From Lachnospiraceae bacterium (lineage in GTDB: Bacteria; Bacillota; Clostridia; Lachnospirales; Lachnospiraceae), in NCBI GenBank assembly GCA_017439675.1, contig JAFSIQ010000048.1, positions 1-50,137 of the forward strand: DNA of 50,137 nucleotides, given 5' to 3'. The notes beneath the pieces are model-generated. The model had not been told where the DNA came from. It did no database searches and was given only the letters and a program-made list of their open reading frames with translations. This document shows positions 14,083-23,110 of this stretch, one piece after another (position 1 is the first letter of the stretch; the number at the start of each line of letters is the position of its first letter). The position numbers and the translations under genes are program-made.

Positions 14083-16470
14083 CTACAACTCCACAATTGT
14101 CACGCCAGCATCTCCTTCGCCAAACTCTCCTAACCGGAAGGATTTCACATAGGATTGACGCTTCAAGTATTCGTGGATTCCCTTTCGCAATGCGCCAGTC
14201 CCCTTACCGTGTACTACTCTTACAGAGTTCAAATGGGACAGACAAGCGTCATCTAAATATTTGTCCAATTCCATAATTGCATCATCCACTGTCAATCCCA
14301 AGAGATTAATCTCTGGCTTAATATGCATGGATTTATTCACAGAAGCGCGATACTGATTCGTCTTTTCTTGCTTCGACTGCTTCTTCTCTTCTATAATCTC
14401 CACATCGGTAATCTTAACTGTACTCTGTAAAATGCCCATCTGTACTGTAATCTCGCCCTTTTGATTAGGCAGTGAGCGCACTGTTCCGTCCAAATTCAGG
14501 CTAATCACATGCACGGAATCTCCAAGCTTAAAGTCACTTGCCTTGTGCTTCGACTTGCGATTGGTATTCTTTACGGCCAACTTATCATTGACTGCATTCA
14601 GCTTACCACGGATTTCATCTCGTGCTTTTTCCATATCTTTGTTGCTCGCATTTTGCTTCTTATCCCAGTTGTTATATTTGCGAATAGACTCATCGGCAAA
14701 GGCTTTCGCCTCTTCCAAAATTTCCCTTGCTTCCTCACGCGCATTTCTTAGGATATCCTGTTTCCTCTGTTCTATATGCTCATTTTTCGAAGCAAGCCTC
14801 TCCTTTAACTTCTGAATCTCTGCCTTATTGGCAGCAATCTCAGCCTGTTCTTGTTCAATGGTTCGCTTTGACTTTTCCAAATCTGCAAGTAATCCTTCCA
14901 TGTCAATGGCACTGCTATCTATCTGTGACTTGGCACTTTCAATCACTTGTTGCTCAAGCCCTAGTTTTTGTGCAATTGCAAAAGCATTGGACTTACCCGG
15001 TATTCCAATCATCAATCGATAGGTTGGACTTAGCGTTTCCACATCAAATTCGCAGGAAGCATTTTCAATTCTCTCTGTTGTCATGGCAAAGGTTTTCAGC
15101 TCACTATAGTGGGTTGTCGCCATGCAACGAATATCTCGGTTATGCAAATCATTTAAAATAGCAATGGCTAGAGCAGAACCTTCCACTGGGTCTGTTCCAC
15201 CACCAAGCTCGTCAAACAACACCAAGGTATCCTTATCTGCATGCTTCATAATATATACAATATTGGACATATGAGATGAGAAGGTACTAAGACTTTGTTC
15301 AATACTCTGCTCATCACCAATATCTGCAAATACATCCTTGAAAATCGCAAGCTTTGACCCCTGAAATGCAGGAATATGCAGTCCTGACTGTCCCATGAGG
15401 GTGAATAATCCCAATGTTTTCAGAGAAACCGTTTTACCACCAGTATTCGGCCCGGTAATAATCAACATAGTGAAATCCTCTCCTAGGCGAACATCTACTG
15501 GAACCACCTTATGCTTATCCAAAAGTGGGTGTCTACCCTGCTTAATTGCAACAATACCTTTATCATTCAATTCTGGCTCTGTACCATCATAGGACTTAGC
15601 AAAACTAGCCTTCGCAAAAATGAAATCTAACTTTGTCAGTATCTCCACATTCATCTCAATGCTCTCTTTGAAAAGAGCCACTTGTTCACTAAGAGTCGCC
15701 AGAATCTTCTCAATCTCCATAGATTCCCTTGCCGCTAATTCCTTCAATTCATTATTCAAATTTACAACCGCCATAGGCTCAATAAAGAATGTAGAACCCT
15801 TGGAGGACTGGTCGTGCACCATTCCCGAAAACTGACTCTTATATTCTGACTTGACCGGAATACAATAACGTCCGTTACGCATAGTCACAATGGAATCCTG
15901 TAGCATTGCCTGATTGGTCTGCTTTGCCACAATTCCATTCAACACGTCATGTACCTTTGCATTAATTTGTTTTATATCACGGCGTATTTCTTTGAGTGTA
16001 GAAGACGCGTCATCTGCAATCTCATCCTCCGATAAGATGCAGCGGTTAATCTCTCTTGCTAAATGATTAAGTGGCATAAGACTTTCAAAATATCCGGTTA
16101 GGGAGTCCTGTCTCACCGCCATTCCCTCATCATCCTTGTCCGTCTCCTGCTCACCATATTGCCTCGCAAGCTCAGCCACCTTCAAAAGCTTTGCAATATC
16201 AAGAAGTTCCACCACAGAAAGTGATGCACCGACTGCCACACGCTTCATAGCTTCACCAATTGGATACACTCCAGAAAAGGAGAGTCCTCCATGCTGGTAT
16301 ACTCTGGCAAGTGCATCCCTTGTCTCTTCTTGATTCTTCTGAATTTCCATTATATCCGTGGAAGGCTTTAACTGCCCACACATACGCTTTCCCGCCGGAC
16401 ATGTGGCAAAACTAGTAAGCTGTTCTATTATTTTATAATATTCCAAAATTCGTAATGTTCGTTTATTCAT
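14083..16470 (-). CDS. mutS2: Endonuclease MutS2
   Basis: The 795-residue protein has the MutS-like core with Walker A GPNTGGKT, Walker B LVLFDELGGGTDP and STFSSHMSNI. A coiled-coil stretch (about residues 520-620) and a C-terminal Smr nuclease domain (about residues 720-795; LLGLTVDDAIMELDKYL, RVVHGKGTGALRKGI) follow. MutS2 proteins suppress homologous recombination and act in ribosome-collision rescue in Firmicutes. The length is typical. It heads the mutS2/two-component/yhaM run; the 16471-16604 gap would hold the promoter. Confidence 0.96.
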   Translation of the reverse strand: MNKRTLRILEYYKIIEQLTSFATCPAGKRMCGQLKPSTDIMEIQKNQEETRDALARVYQHGGLSFSGVYPIGEAMKRVAVGASLSVVELLDIAKLLKVAELARQYGEQETDKDDEGMAVRQDSLTGYFESLMPLNHLAREINRCILSEDEIADDASSTLKEIRRDIKQINAKVHDVLNGIVAKQTNQAMLQDSIVTMRNGRYCIPVKSEYKSQFSGMVHDQSSKGSTFFIEPMAVVNLNNELKELAARESMEIEKILATLSEQVALFKESIEMNVEILTKLDFIFAKASFAKSYDGTEPELNDKGIVAIKQGRHPLLDKHKVVPVDVRLGEDFTMLIITGPNTGGKTVSLKTLGLFTLMGQSGLHIPAFQGSKLAIFKDVFADIGDEQSIEQSLSTFSSHMSNIVYIMKHADKDTLVLFDELGGGTDPVEGSALAIAILNDLHNRDIRCMATTHYSELKTFAMTTERIENASCEFDVETLSPTYRLMIGIPGKSNAFAIAQKLGLEQQVIESAKSQIDSSAIDMEGLLADLEKSKRTIEQEQAEIAANKAEIQKLKERLASKNEHIEQRKQDILRNAREEAREILEEAKAFADESIRKYNNWDKKQNASNKDMEKARDEIRGKLNAVNDKLAVKNTNRKSKHKASDFKLGDSVHVISLNLDGTVRSLPNQKGEITVQMGILQSTVKITDVEIIEEKKQSKQEKTNQYRASVNKSMHIKPEINLLGLTVDDAIMELDKYLDDACLSHLNSVRVVHGKGTGALRKGIHEYLKRQSYVKSFRLGEFGEGDAGVTIVEL

Positions 16471-16604
16471 AATGATGCCTTTCTAAACATATCTATAGCC
16501 AATTTATATTACCTGTTTTACAGATAATCCGCTCAGCAGTTTCACCCTTGCAAGCAAGTGAAACTGTTAATCGCATTGTACCACACACACCTTGAAAATA
16601 AAAG

Positions 16605-16633
16605 TAGCGGCTTCTGCTAATCAGAAGCCGCTA
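16605..16633 (-). terminator. Terminator after trmL
   Basis: TAGCGGCTTCTG (16605-16616) pairs perfectly with CAGAAGCCGCTA (16622-16633) over a 5-nt loop. On the minus strand CTTTTATTTT follows. It ends the VanW-to-trmL operon. Confidence 0.88.
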
Positions 16634-16637
16634 AGAT

Positions 16638-17129
16638 CTACCACTCATACCGATGAAGCTGCCCCTCCAACTGGAAGTTCTCAAAGCCCTGCTGTCTCAA
16701 AGCTTCATACAACACAATCGCAACGGAATTAGACAAATTCAAAGAACGGATCTCATCTAACATCGGAATACGAATACAGGTCTCCTTATTATCCAACAGA
16801 ATCTCTTCGGGAATTCCTGCACTCTCCTTACCAAACATAATATAGCAGTCATCCTCATAGGAAACCTCTGTGTAAGTTTGCTTAGACTTGGTAGTTGCCA
16901 TATAGATTTTCGCCCCAGGATTCTTCTCTAAAAAATCTTCGAAGTTTACATAGGTTTTCACATCTAGCTTGTACCAATAATCCATACCCGCACGCTTTAA
17001 CATCTTGTCGTTAATACGAAATCCCAGTGGCTCAATTAAATGCAATCTTGCACCGGTAGCTACACAGGTTCTACCTATATTTCCAGTGTTCGCCGGCATT
17101 TCCGGCTCATGAAGTACAATGTTTATCAT
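16638..17129 (-). CDS. trmL: tRNA (cytidine/uridine-2'-O-)-methyltransferase TrmL
   Basis: This 163-residue SPOUT-class methyltransferase has EPEMPANTGNIGRTC at the N-terminus. The knot motifs are MFGKESAGIPEEI and IPMLDEIRSLNLSNSVAIVLYEALRQ. The family 2'-O-methylates the wobble base of tRNA-Leu. The length matches TrmL (about 157). It starts 1 bp after the aminotransferase stop and is the last gene of its operon; the terminator follows within 5 bp. Confidence 0.94.
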   Translation of the reverse strand: MINIVLHEPEMPANTGNIGRTCVATGARLHLIEPLGFRINDKMLKRAGMDYWYKLDVKTYVNFEDFLEKNPGAKIYMATTKSKQTYTEVSYEDDCYIMFGKESAGIPEEILLDNKETCIRIPMLDEIRSLNLSNSVAIVLYEALRQQGFENFQLEGQLHRYEW

Positions 17130-17130
17130 G

Positions 17131-18297
17131 TTATTTCTCCTCTAACTCCTGAATGAAGTCTCTAATACGACCGATTGCTTCCTTCAATTCATCTAAAGAA
17201 TAAGCATAGGAAATACGAAGGAATCCCTCTCCACATTCTCCAAATGCATCGCCCGGCACCACCGCTAGCTTCTTAGCATTTAAAAGCCTTGTGGCAAACT
17301 CTTCAGAGGTCATTCCAAATTTCTGAATACACGGAAATACATAGAACGCTCCTTTTGGCTCAAAGCAAGGCAAGCCCATATCTGCAAACTCATTCAGTAG
17401 ATATCTTCTTCTCTGGTCATAGGACTCTCGCATACGCTCTACGTCCTTGTCGCAATCACGCATTGCAGCAACCGCAGCATACTGACTAGTAGTAGGTGCA
17501 CACATAATTGCAAACTGATGAATCTTTGTCATCTGCTCGATAATCAAAGTTGGACCTAACGCGTATCCTAATCTCCAGCCTGTCATAGCAAACGCCTTAG
17601 AAAAACCACTAATTACAATGGTTCTTTCTCTCATTCCCGGAAGAGATGCAATACTGACATGTCCACCATTATATGTAAGTTCTGCGTAGATTTCATCTGA
17701 AATCACAAAAATGTCCTTTTCAATAATCAAATCTATGAGCGCTTCCAAATCCTCTTTCTCCATAATGGCTCCAGTTGGATTATTCGGATAAGAAAGAATT
17801 AAAATCTTTGTCTTGTCTGTAATGGCACTTTCCAATTCCTCTCTTGTCAAACGGAACTCGTTCTTATTTTTTAAGGAAATGGTAACTGGTACACCACCGG
17901 CCAATTCCACACACGGAACGTAAGACACATAACAAGGTTCTGGAATAATAACCTCTTCACCTGGATTCAACATTGCCCGAAGTGCTACATCAATCCCCTC
18001 ACTGCCACCAACTGTAAGCAATGTTTCTGTCTTAGGATCATATTTCACCTTAAAACGTCTATCCATATATTCGCAAATTGCCTGTCTAAGCTCCATCAAA
18101 CCTGCGTTAGAGGTATAGAAGGTTTTACCTCTTTCCAAGGAATAAATACCCTCTTCCCGGACACTCCATGGTGTGTCAAAATCTGGCTCACCCACACCAA
18201 GAGAAATAGCATCTGGCATCTCGCTCACTATATCAAAAAACTTTCGTATTCCAGATGGTTTCATCTGAACCACTTTATCAGATAATGGATTTCTCAT
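17131..18297 (-). CDS. Class I/II PLP-dependent aminotransferase
   Basis: The 388-residue protein is a fold-type I aspartate-family aminotransferase. Visible motifs are LGVGEPDFDTP, YPNNPTGA, SDEIYAELTYNG and the PLP-lysine loop ISGFSKAFAMTGWRLGY. A C-terminal Arg for the carboxylate is in LRISYA. The substrate is not set by the motifs; PatA-like N-acetyl-diaminopimelate or aromatic substrates are possible. The start ATG overlaps the Lrp stop (ATGA), so the two are translationally coupled and the regulator may control it. Confidence 0.9.
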   Translation of the reverse strand: MRNPLSDKVVQMKPSGIRKFFDIVSEMPDAISLGVGEPDFDTPWSVREEGIYSLERGKTFYTSNAGLMELRQAICEYMDRRFKVKYDPKTETLLTVGGSEGIDVALRAMLNPGEEVIIPEPCYVSYVPCVELAGGVPVTISLKNKNEFRLTREELESAITDKTKILILSYPNNPTGAIMEKEDLEALIDLIIEKDIFVISDEIYAELTYNGGHVSIASLPGMRERTIVISGFSKAFAMTGWRLGYALGPTLIIEQMTKIHQFAIMCAPTTSQYAAVAAMRDCDKDVERMRESYDQRRRYLLNEFADMGLPCFEPKGAFYVFPCIQKFGMTSEEFATRLLNAKKLAVVPGDAFGECGEGFLRISYAYSLDELKEAIGRIRDFIQELEEK

Positions 18298-18785
18298 GCT
18301 GTCACCACCTGTCTTTCGTCCTTCTTGCGCTGTTCAATCTTAGTACCATTTTCTTTGTATTTCTTAAGTACAAAATGAGTAGATGTACTTAATACATTCT
18401 CCATCGGTGCAAGCTTTCTGGAAACAAACATAGCAACCTCTTTCATGGTCTTTCCCTCAATAAACACCGTAATATCAAAACCACCAGACATCAAGTACAA
18501 GGAAGCAACCTCTTCATAGTTATAAATGCGTTCTGCAATACGGTCAAATCCTTCTCCTCTTTGTGGTGTTACTTTTACCTCAATCAGTGCTGTCACCTTC
18601 TCAGAATCCGTCTTGTCCCAATTGATAACAGTATTGTAACCACAAATTATCTGCTCCTGCTCCATATCACTGATAATATTGATAACCAAGGACTCATCCA
18701 ATCCAAGTACTGTGGCAATATCCTTAGTGGTCATCTTGGCATTATTCTCTATTAACTTCAAAATTTTTGTTCTTTCAGTATTCAT
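18294..18785 (-). CDS. Lrp/AsnC-family transcriptional regulator
   Basis: The 163-residue protein has an N-terminal helix-turn-helix (ILKLIENNAKMTTKDIATVL) and a C-terminal RAM ligand-binding domain (VTALIEVKVTPQRGEGFDRIAERI, LMSGGFDITVFIEG). The start is the ATG at 18785 (MNTERTKIL), with AAAGGGAAAG upstream; the longer frame to 18848 has no site and would run into the AIR-synthase gene's end. It is followed, with ATGA overlap, by the aminotransferase gene. Family members sense amino acids. Confidence 0.9.
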   Translation of the reverse strand: MNTERTKILKLIENNAKMTTKDIATVLGLDESLVINIISDMEQEQIICGYNTVINWDKTDSEKVTALIEVKVTPQRGEGFDRIAERIYNYEEVASLYLMSGGFDITVFIEGKTMKEVAMFVSRKLAPMENVLSTSTHFVLKKYKENGTKIEQRKKDERQVVTA

Positions 18786-18813
18786 AACTCTTTCCCTTTC
18801 TCTACTACTAATT

Positions 18814-19815
18814 CTACACCGGTATCGGCTGACCATAAAACACTGCATTCAGTGCATCTCCCTTGGGTGGCACTAAAAATCGCTCCTCTTCACCTACTAG
18901 AACCTTTCGCTCCTTAGAGTCAGTGGTAATTCCGATAATTGCCGCTGCCACACCTGCCTGACGAAACGCTTTCACCAATGCTTCACCATCCGATGCCACC
19001 AATAACAAGCTTCCCTGACCATTCATCATATAAGGATTGATATCATAGTATTCCGACACCTCAATAATCTCCTGTTTCACCGGAATCGCTTCTACCGGAA
19101 CCTCTGCCCCACAATTACAAGCGGATAACATTTGCCACAATGCACCAAACACACCACCATTTGAAACATCATGGGCAGCATAAATGCAGCTTGGCATTTG
19201 GGCAACTACCGTTTGTAGTACTGCCAATTCCGGCATCAAAGATGTATATCCCATGTAGCTCGCTGCTGTTTCTATATAACTCTTTGGATAACGGGTAGTA
19301 AGTTCTTCTTCCCTTAAACTGGCAAGAATTGCTCCACCATACAAACCAAGCCACTTGGTCATGACAATATCCAACCCCGGCTTTACGGCCTTGTGTCGAT
19401 TATCCCATAACTTCCTTCCATAGGCCGTAACCATAACCGTAGGTGCATTCACAGAAGCAACCAATTCAGTATGGCCTCCCACAACATCTATCTGATACTC
19501 CTCTGCCTTCTTCGCGATGTTGCCAGTAATGGCTCGAAGGGTAGCCTCCTCACTGTGTTCTGGCAATAATATTGTCACCGAAATGGCAAACGGCATTCCG
19601 CCAGCTGCTATTACATTGTTCAATGCATTGTCCAGTGCATAGATTTCATTTCCTGTATAACAAAAGGCAGTGGTGGCCATGGCCGTAACCATGTCTCCAA
19701 ACACTGCCCCATCATGTCCAACTGCTGCCCGAAGTTCTATATCCTTACTTCGGTATCGAATCGGATTCATTACAGAACGTTTAAATGTATGCTCTGGTAA
19801 TTTACCAGTTCTCAT
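18814..19815 (-). CDS. AIR synthase (PurM)-related protein
   Basis: The 333-residue protein belongs to the PurM/HypE/ThiL/SelD ATP-binding superfamily. The N-terminal domain has GHDGAVFG and DNALNNVIAAGGMPFAISVTILLPE. GGHTELVASVNAPTVMVTAYG and the C-terminal AHDVSNGGVFGALWQML with NGQGSLLLV follow. The substrate is not defined; HypE-like or alpha-ribazole-kinase-like roles are possible, but no partner pathway is present. The start overlaps the VanW end (GGAG in the last codons, 1-nt gap), so it is coupled to it. Confidence 0.82.
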   Translation of the reverse strand: MRTGKLPEHTFKRSVMNPIRYRSKDIELRAAVGHDGAVFGDMVTAMATTAFCYTGNEIYALDNALNNVIAAGGMPFAISVTILLPEHSEEATLRAITGNIAKKAEEYQIDVVGGHTELVASVNAPTVMVTAYGRKLWDNRHKAVKPGLDIVMTKWLGLYGGAILASLREEELTTRYPKSYIETAASYMGYTSLMPELAVLQTVVAQMPSCIYAAHDVSNGGVFGALWQMLSACNCGAEVPVEAIPVKQEIIEVSEYYDINPYMMNGQGSLLLVASDGEALVKAFRQAGVAAAIIGITTDSKERKVLVGEEERFLVPPKGDALNAVFYGQPIPV

Positions 19816-19816
19816 A

Positions 19817-21412
19817 CTATTCTCCTTCAGACTTTTCCTTACGACTTCCCGTTGGTGTCTCTATCGGCAATCCTGCCGGCGCTTCTGTGGAAGTATCTGT
19901 TGGTGCTTCCGTTGGTGTCTCAGAGCCTGTATCCTCTGAGGATGACGGTGTATCTGTCGGTGTATCTCCAGTCTCACCGCCCTCGCCGGTTTCGCCATCC
20001 TGGTTGTCTTTATCCTTATTCTTGTCTTTATCCTTAACCTTCTTTGTACCGATACGAATCTTCGCCGCCTGAGCATTGTACTTGCTACCATCTATCTTAA
20101 CACAATCTACTTCCACACCATCCACATAAATGTGCTTCCATAATTCCACATAATAACCTGTATGCGCTTCCTGTTCTGTCTCTTCTTCACCCTTTTCCAA
20201 TTCTGGGTCCTTAATCTCTTCCGGTTCTCCCGGCTCATAGGTTTCAATTATCTTACTTTCAAAAGAAATGGTACGATTCTCCGGTCTTGTCTCATGACCA
20301 TACACTGCGAAGGAAATGTTACCCCCACCAGCATATCCCTCAATATAGATTGGATACTCTGTACTATTAGTAAACTTAAAATCCATATAATCGCCAGCAA
20401 TCGCTGCATCCATTCCAAGCTTAACATAACTTACTGTCAGGGAATGTGGATATCTCTCATCCACCTGCAACTCTGCCTTTAACACCGCATTATATAATGT
20501 AGTAGAAACCTGACAGATACCTCCACCAAGACCATCTACTAACTCTAATTCTTCACCATTACTTACGTACTGTCCTGCATTTGCATATCCGTTCTCTTCT
20601 GTAAATGGAGCAACGGTATCGTATACAGAAAACTGCTCACCCGGCATCAAAACCGTACCACTAATCTTGCTAGCACCAGTAGAAAGATTCTGACTTCTAG
20701 CAGTATTCCACTGTCCATATGAGGTAACTGCCTGTCCCAACACACTGTCAATGGCATAGAAATCATCCTCTGTAAACTCCGGCTCCTGTTCCTCTACCAC
20801 TGCCTTCAAAGTAATATCCTTCTGTTCCCACTCGCTTTCAAACACATCTTGTAACAACGCAACGGTATCATCCACCTTAATGGTAACACCTGTCTCACCT
20901 GGATGTACAACGAATTCTCCTTCACTTCTCGTGATAGATGCATTCTTAGGTCCCTTTACGATATCCGCTGTCTCATTGGCAAGCTTTTCCTTCAATGCTT
21001 CCACATCAAATTCCTTTGTAGGAATCAAGACTACATTCTCTTCTTCTAATGCCTTAATCTCCTTGTAACGGGATAAAATGTTACCCTGTCTTCCATAGTT
21101 GTACGCTGTATCTACTGCATCCTCCACAGATACGGAAACGCCGATATCCTTAAGAGATGTACTATAAGAGCCCTGAACCGTAGTAAATGTTACATCTAAA
21201 TCTTCAATACCATCAATGTACTTATCATATTCTTCCATCGCTTCTTCTTTGGTAAGTCCACCCACATAAACACCGTCCAAATACACACCGGCGTGGATGG
21301 TTTTCTTGTTGGCATCCTCAGCCATTGCCACACGATACATGGTGGAAACACCGAATCCCACCAACAAAAATAATGCTATTGCACTGGTAAATCTTCTTAT
21401 TCTTTTATTCAT
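19817..21412 (-). CDS. VanW-family exported protein
   Basis: The 531-residue protein has an N-terminal signal or anchor helix (RFTSAIALFLLVGFGVSTMY). Repeat-like peptidoglycan-binding segments follow (about residues 35-220). The VanW domain (about residues 230-370) has MPGEQFSVYDTVAPFTEENGY and GGGICQVSTTLYNAVL. The C-terminus is a long Thr/Pro/Glu/Asp-rich tail (KDKDKNKDKDNQDGE onwards) typical of cell-wall-spanning regions. The start is at 21412 (MNKRIRR) with AAGGA upstream. It heads a five-gene operon ending at trmL. The biochemical role of VanW domains is not established. Confidence 0.9.
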   Translation of the reverse strand: MNKRIRRFTSAIALFLLVGFGVSTMYRVAMAEDANKKTIHAGVYLDGVYVGGLTKEEAMEEYDKYIDGIEDLDVTFTTVQGSYSTSLKDIGVSVSVEDAVDTAYNYGRQGNILSRYKEIKALEEENVVLIPTKEFDVEALKEKLANETADIVKGPKNASITRSEGEFVVHPGETGVTIKVDDTVALLQDVFESEWEQKDITLKAVVEEQEPEFTEDDFYAIDSVLGQAVTSYGQWNTARSQNLSTGASKISGTVLMPGEQFSVYDTVAPFTEENGYANAGQYVSNGEELELVDGLGGGICQVSTTLYNAVLKAELQVDERYPHSLTVSYVKLGMDAAIAGDYMDFKFTNSTEYPIYIEGYAGGGNISFAVYGHETRPENRTISFESKIIETYEPGEPEEIKDPELEKGEEETEQEAHTGYYVELWKHIYVDGVEVDCVKIDGSKYNAQAAKIRIGTKKVKDKDKNKDKDNQDGETGEGGETGDTPTDTPSSSEDTGSETPTEAPTDTSTEAPAGLPIETPTGSRKEKSEGE

Positions 21413-21578
21413 ATCTCTCATTCCTTATCTTTATATACTGTAAAGAACTGTGGACAAAAGCTTCTACTTCTTGTCCGCACATTCCTCTCCTCATTTTACA
21501 CCTATACCTAAATCATTTTATCACAAACAAGCATCTTTGCAAGTACCTAAAATAATACTGTCACAATTTACTAATAAC

Positions 21579-21607
21579 TTGACTTTTATGTTATCATTTT
21601 GTACATT
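21579..21607 (+). promoter_or_regulatory. Candidate plus-strand promoter antisense to the micro-protein gene
   Basis: TTGACT (21579-21584), a 17-bp spacer and TACATT (21602-21607). It would give the 21869 gene a leader of about 255 nt running antisense to the 33-residue ORF. The other parts of 21413-21735 hold a terminator and nothing else recognisable. Confidence 0.35.
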
Positions 21608-21675
21608 TTATGTAATGCTTTGAACTTTTGCTTTATGGAATCATTTCAATGAAATTTCCTATACAGTAAGAAAAA

Positions 21676-21707
21676 GAGGGTACGCCCGTCCAAACGAACA
21701 TACCCCC
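21676..21707 (-). terminator. Terminator after the 33-residue ORF
   Basis: GGGTA...TACCC arms (21678-21682, 21701-21705), with an inner CGT/ACG pairing on the minus strand, are followed on the minus strand by CTCTTTTTCTT. It supports the 21736-21837 ORF as a real short transcript. Confidence 0.65.
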
Positions 21708-21735
21708 ACATATATCATTGTCACTGCAATCCCGA

Positions 21736-21837
21736 CTAAAATACCGAAATACAGCTAATCACCATAACCAAAACTAAGAAGATTGCAATCACAGACGATA
21801 CAATACGCTTGGTTTTCTTGCTGCTAAAGTTAAACAT
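21736..21837 (-). CDS. Single-helix membrane micro-protein (33 aa)
   Basis: ATG at 21837 has GAGGTG upstream. The product is a basic N-terminus (MFNFSSKKTKRIV) and one hydrophobic helix (SSVIAIFLVLVMVISCISVF) reaching the C-terminus. The shape is that of Prli42-type stressosome membrane peptides of Firmicutes (about 30 residues, positive N-terminus, C-terminal helix), but I cannot confirm homology. It has its own terminator at 21676-21707. Its start codon is only 31 bp from the start of a divergent gene, so each gene's leader must overlap the other gene. Confidence 0.6.
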   Translation of the reverse strand: MFNFSSKKTKRIVSSVIAIFLVLVMVISCISVF

Positions 21838-21868
21838 AGAATACACCTCTTTTCTGAAAGGATTTATC

Positions 21869-22492
21869 ATGAAATTTTTATTATTACCTTCTATTACTAT
21901 ACTGGTACTTGTACTAAACCATAACATTCGAAAGAACAAGAGAAACTCCAAACAATCCGTCAAAACTTATCTTTCCCGTGAGGATGCTGCCAATAACACG
22001 AGAAAAAAGGATATTTCCAACCTTCCGTATATTGTAGTTCCTCTTCAAACATTACCCTTAGATATTACCTTAAATGACGAGAAAAAGCAATCAAAGATTT
22101 TACAATATGTCAAAGATATTCACTATCTGTCTGAAAAGAAAATGTTAAATCTAATCGGATTAACCAATACGGATTTAAAGGAACAATACGGTCCTGCCAA
22201 CCTTGAGATTCTTACAGTGTGCGACCAGAACTACTCCCGTTACATTCGCAATCTACACTTATTAGCTGAATGCATCTATGAGGAATATCCAGATAAAGCT
22301 GTGGTGGTTTGGAAGTACTGTCTTTCCATCGGAACCGATATTTCTGGAACCTATGCAAGTCTTGGCCAACACTATGTAAATCACCAACAAAAGGAAGCAT
22401 TTATGGAACTTTACGACTGCATTCCTGACAAGGATAGCATCAGCGGAAAAACAATTCTTCAAAAATTAGACAATTTATTGCAACAGTTTTAA
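21869..22492 (+). CDS. Hypothetical protein with N-terminal helix and helical repeats
   Basis: The 207-residue protein is unrecognised. It starts at 21869 behind AAAGGA with a hydrophobic segment (MKFLLLPSITILVLVLNHNI) then a basic Asn/Lys stretch, consistent with a membrane anchor. The rest looks alpha-helical and TPR-like (LLAECIYEEYPDKAVVVWKYCLSIGTD, LGQHYVNHQQKEAFMELYDCI). The longer frame from 21809 lacks a ribosome site. A hairpin follows at 22497, before the ECF sigma gene. Confidence 0.7.
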   Translation: MKFLLLPSITILVLVLNHNIRKNKRNSKQSVKTYLSREDAANNTRKKDISNLPYIVVPLQTLPLDITLNDEKKQSKILQYVKDIHYLSEKKMLNLIGLTNTDLKEQYGPANLEILTVCDQNYSRYIRNLHLLAECIYEEYPDKAVVVWKYCLSIGTDISGTYASLGQHYVNHQQKEAFMELYDCIPDKDSISGKTILQKLDNLLQQF

Positions 22493-22496
22493 CACC

Positions 22497-22526
22497 AACC
22501 GCCACTACTATTACAGAGTGGCGGTT
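22497..22526 (+). terminator. Hairpin between 21869 gene and sigma factor gene
   Basis: AACCGCCACT (22497-22506) pairs perfectly with AGTGGCGGTT (22517-22526). The tail is only weakly T-rich, so it may be a partial terminator. Confidence 0.6.
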
Positions 22527-22576
22527 CCGTTATGTCAAGAAATCCACAATTAGCAGAAAGCCGAGGTGATTGAAAT

Positions 22577-23110
22577 TTGAACCAAGAAGAACTAATTGCA
22601 CATGTTCTACTTGCAAAAAATGGTGATTCTACTTCATTTTGCAAGCTATATGAACTGTATTACAAAGATATGTACCGCTTCGCATATTACACTTTAGAAA
22701 ACCAGCAGGATGCAGAGGACGTTATCAGTGAAACAGTATTAGACGCCTTCAAAGGAATTAAAAATCTGAAAAAGCCGGAGAAATTCAAGGCTTGGATATT
22801 CCAGATTCTCTCCACGAAATGCAAACGACAGATAGCGGTTTATGTATCCAACAGAGAACATTTAAAAGATGAGCCGTCGGAAAGCGAGTTGACGCAGGAC
22901 GAAAACCCTTACGCCGAGCATCTGGATGTGAGAAAAGCATTCTCCATCTTAAATGAAACCGAAAAAATGATACTTTCCATGATGGTGTTCGCCGGTTACA
23001 ACAGCCGGGAAACTGCCAAAATACTTGACAGTAATGAAGGAACTGTACGCTCTACTAAAAGCCGCGCGCTTACAAAAATGTCCAATTATTTAAAGGAGGA
23101 TTACGCATGA
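22577..23110 (+). CDS. ECF-type RNA polymerase sigma factor
   Basis: The 177-residue protein has sigma region 2 (FCKLYELYYKDMYRFAYYTLENQQDAEDVISETVLDAFKGI) and region 4 (LNETEKMILSMMVFAGYNSRETAKILDSNEGTVRSTKSRALTKM broken over residues 120-165). It starts with TTG at 22577 behind GAGGTGA; no ATG is available. The stop overlaps the start of the membrane-anchored partner by 4 nt (ATGA type), the usual sigma/anti-sigma coupling. One of three such pairs in this window. Confidence 0.9.
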   Translation: MNQEELIAHVLLAKNGDSTSFCKLYELYYKDMYRFAYYTLENQQDAEDVISETVLDAFKGIKNLKKPEKFKAWIFQILSTKCKRQIAVYVSNREHLKDEPSESELTQDENPYAEHLDVRKAFSILNETEKMILSMMVFAGYNSRETAKILDSNEGTVRSTKSRALTKMSNYLKEDYA

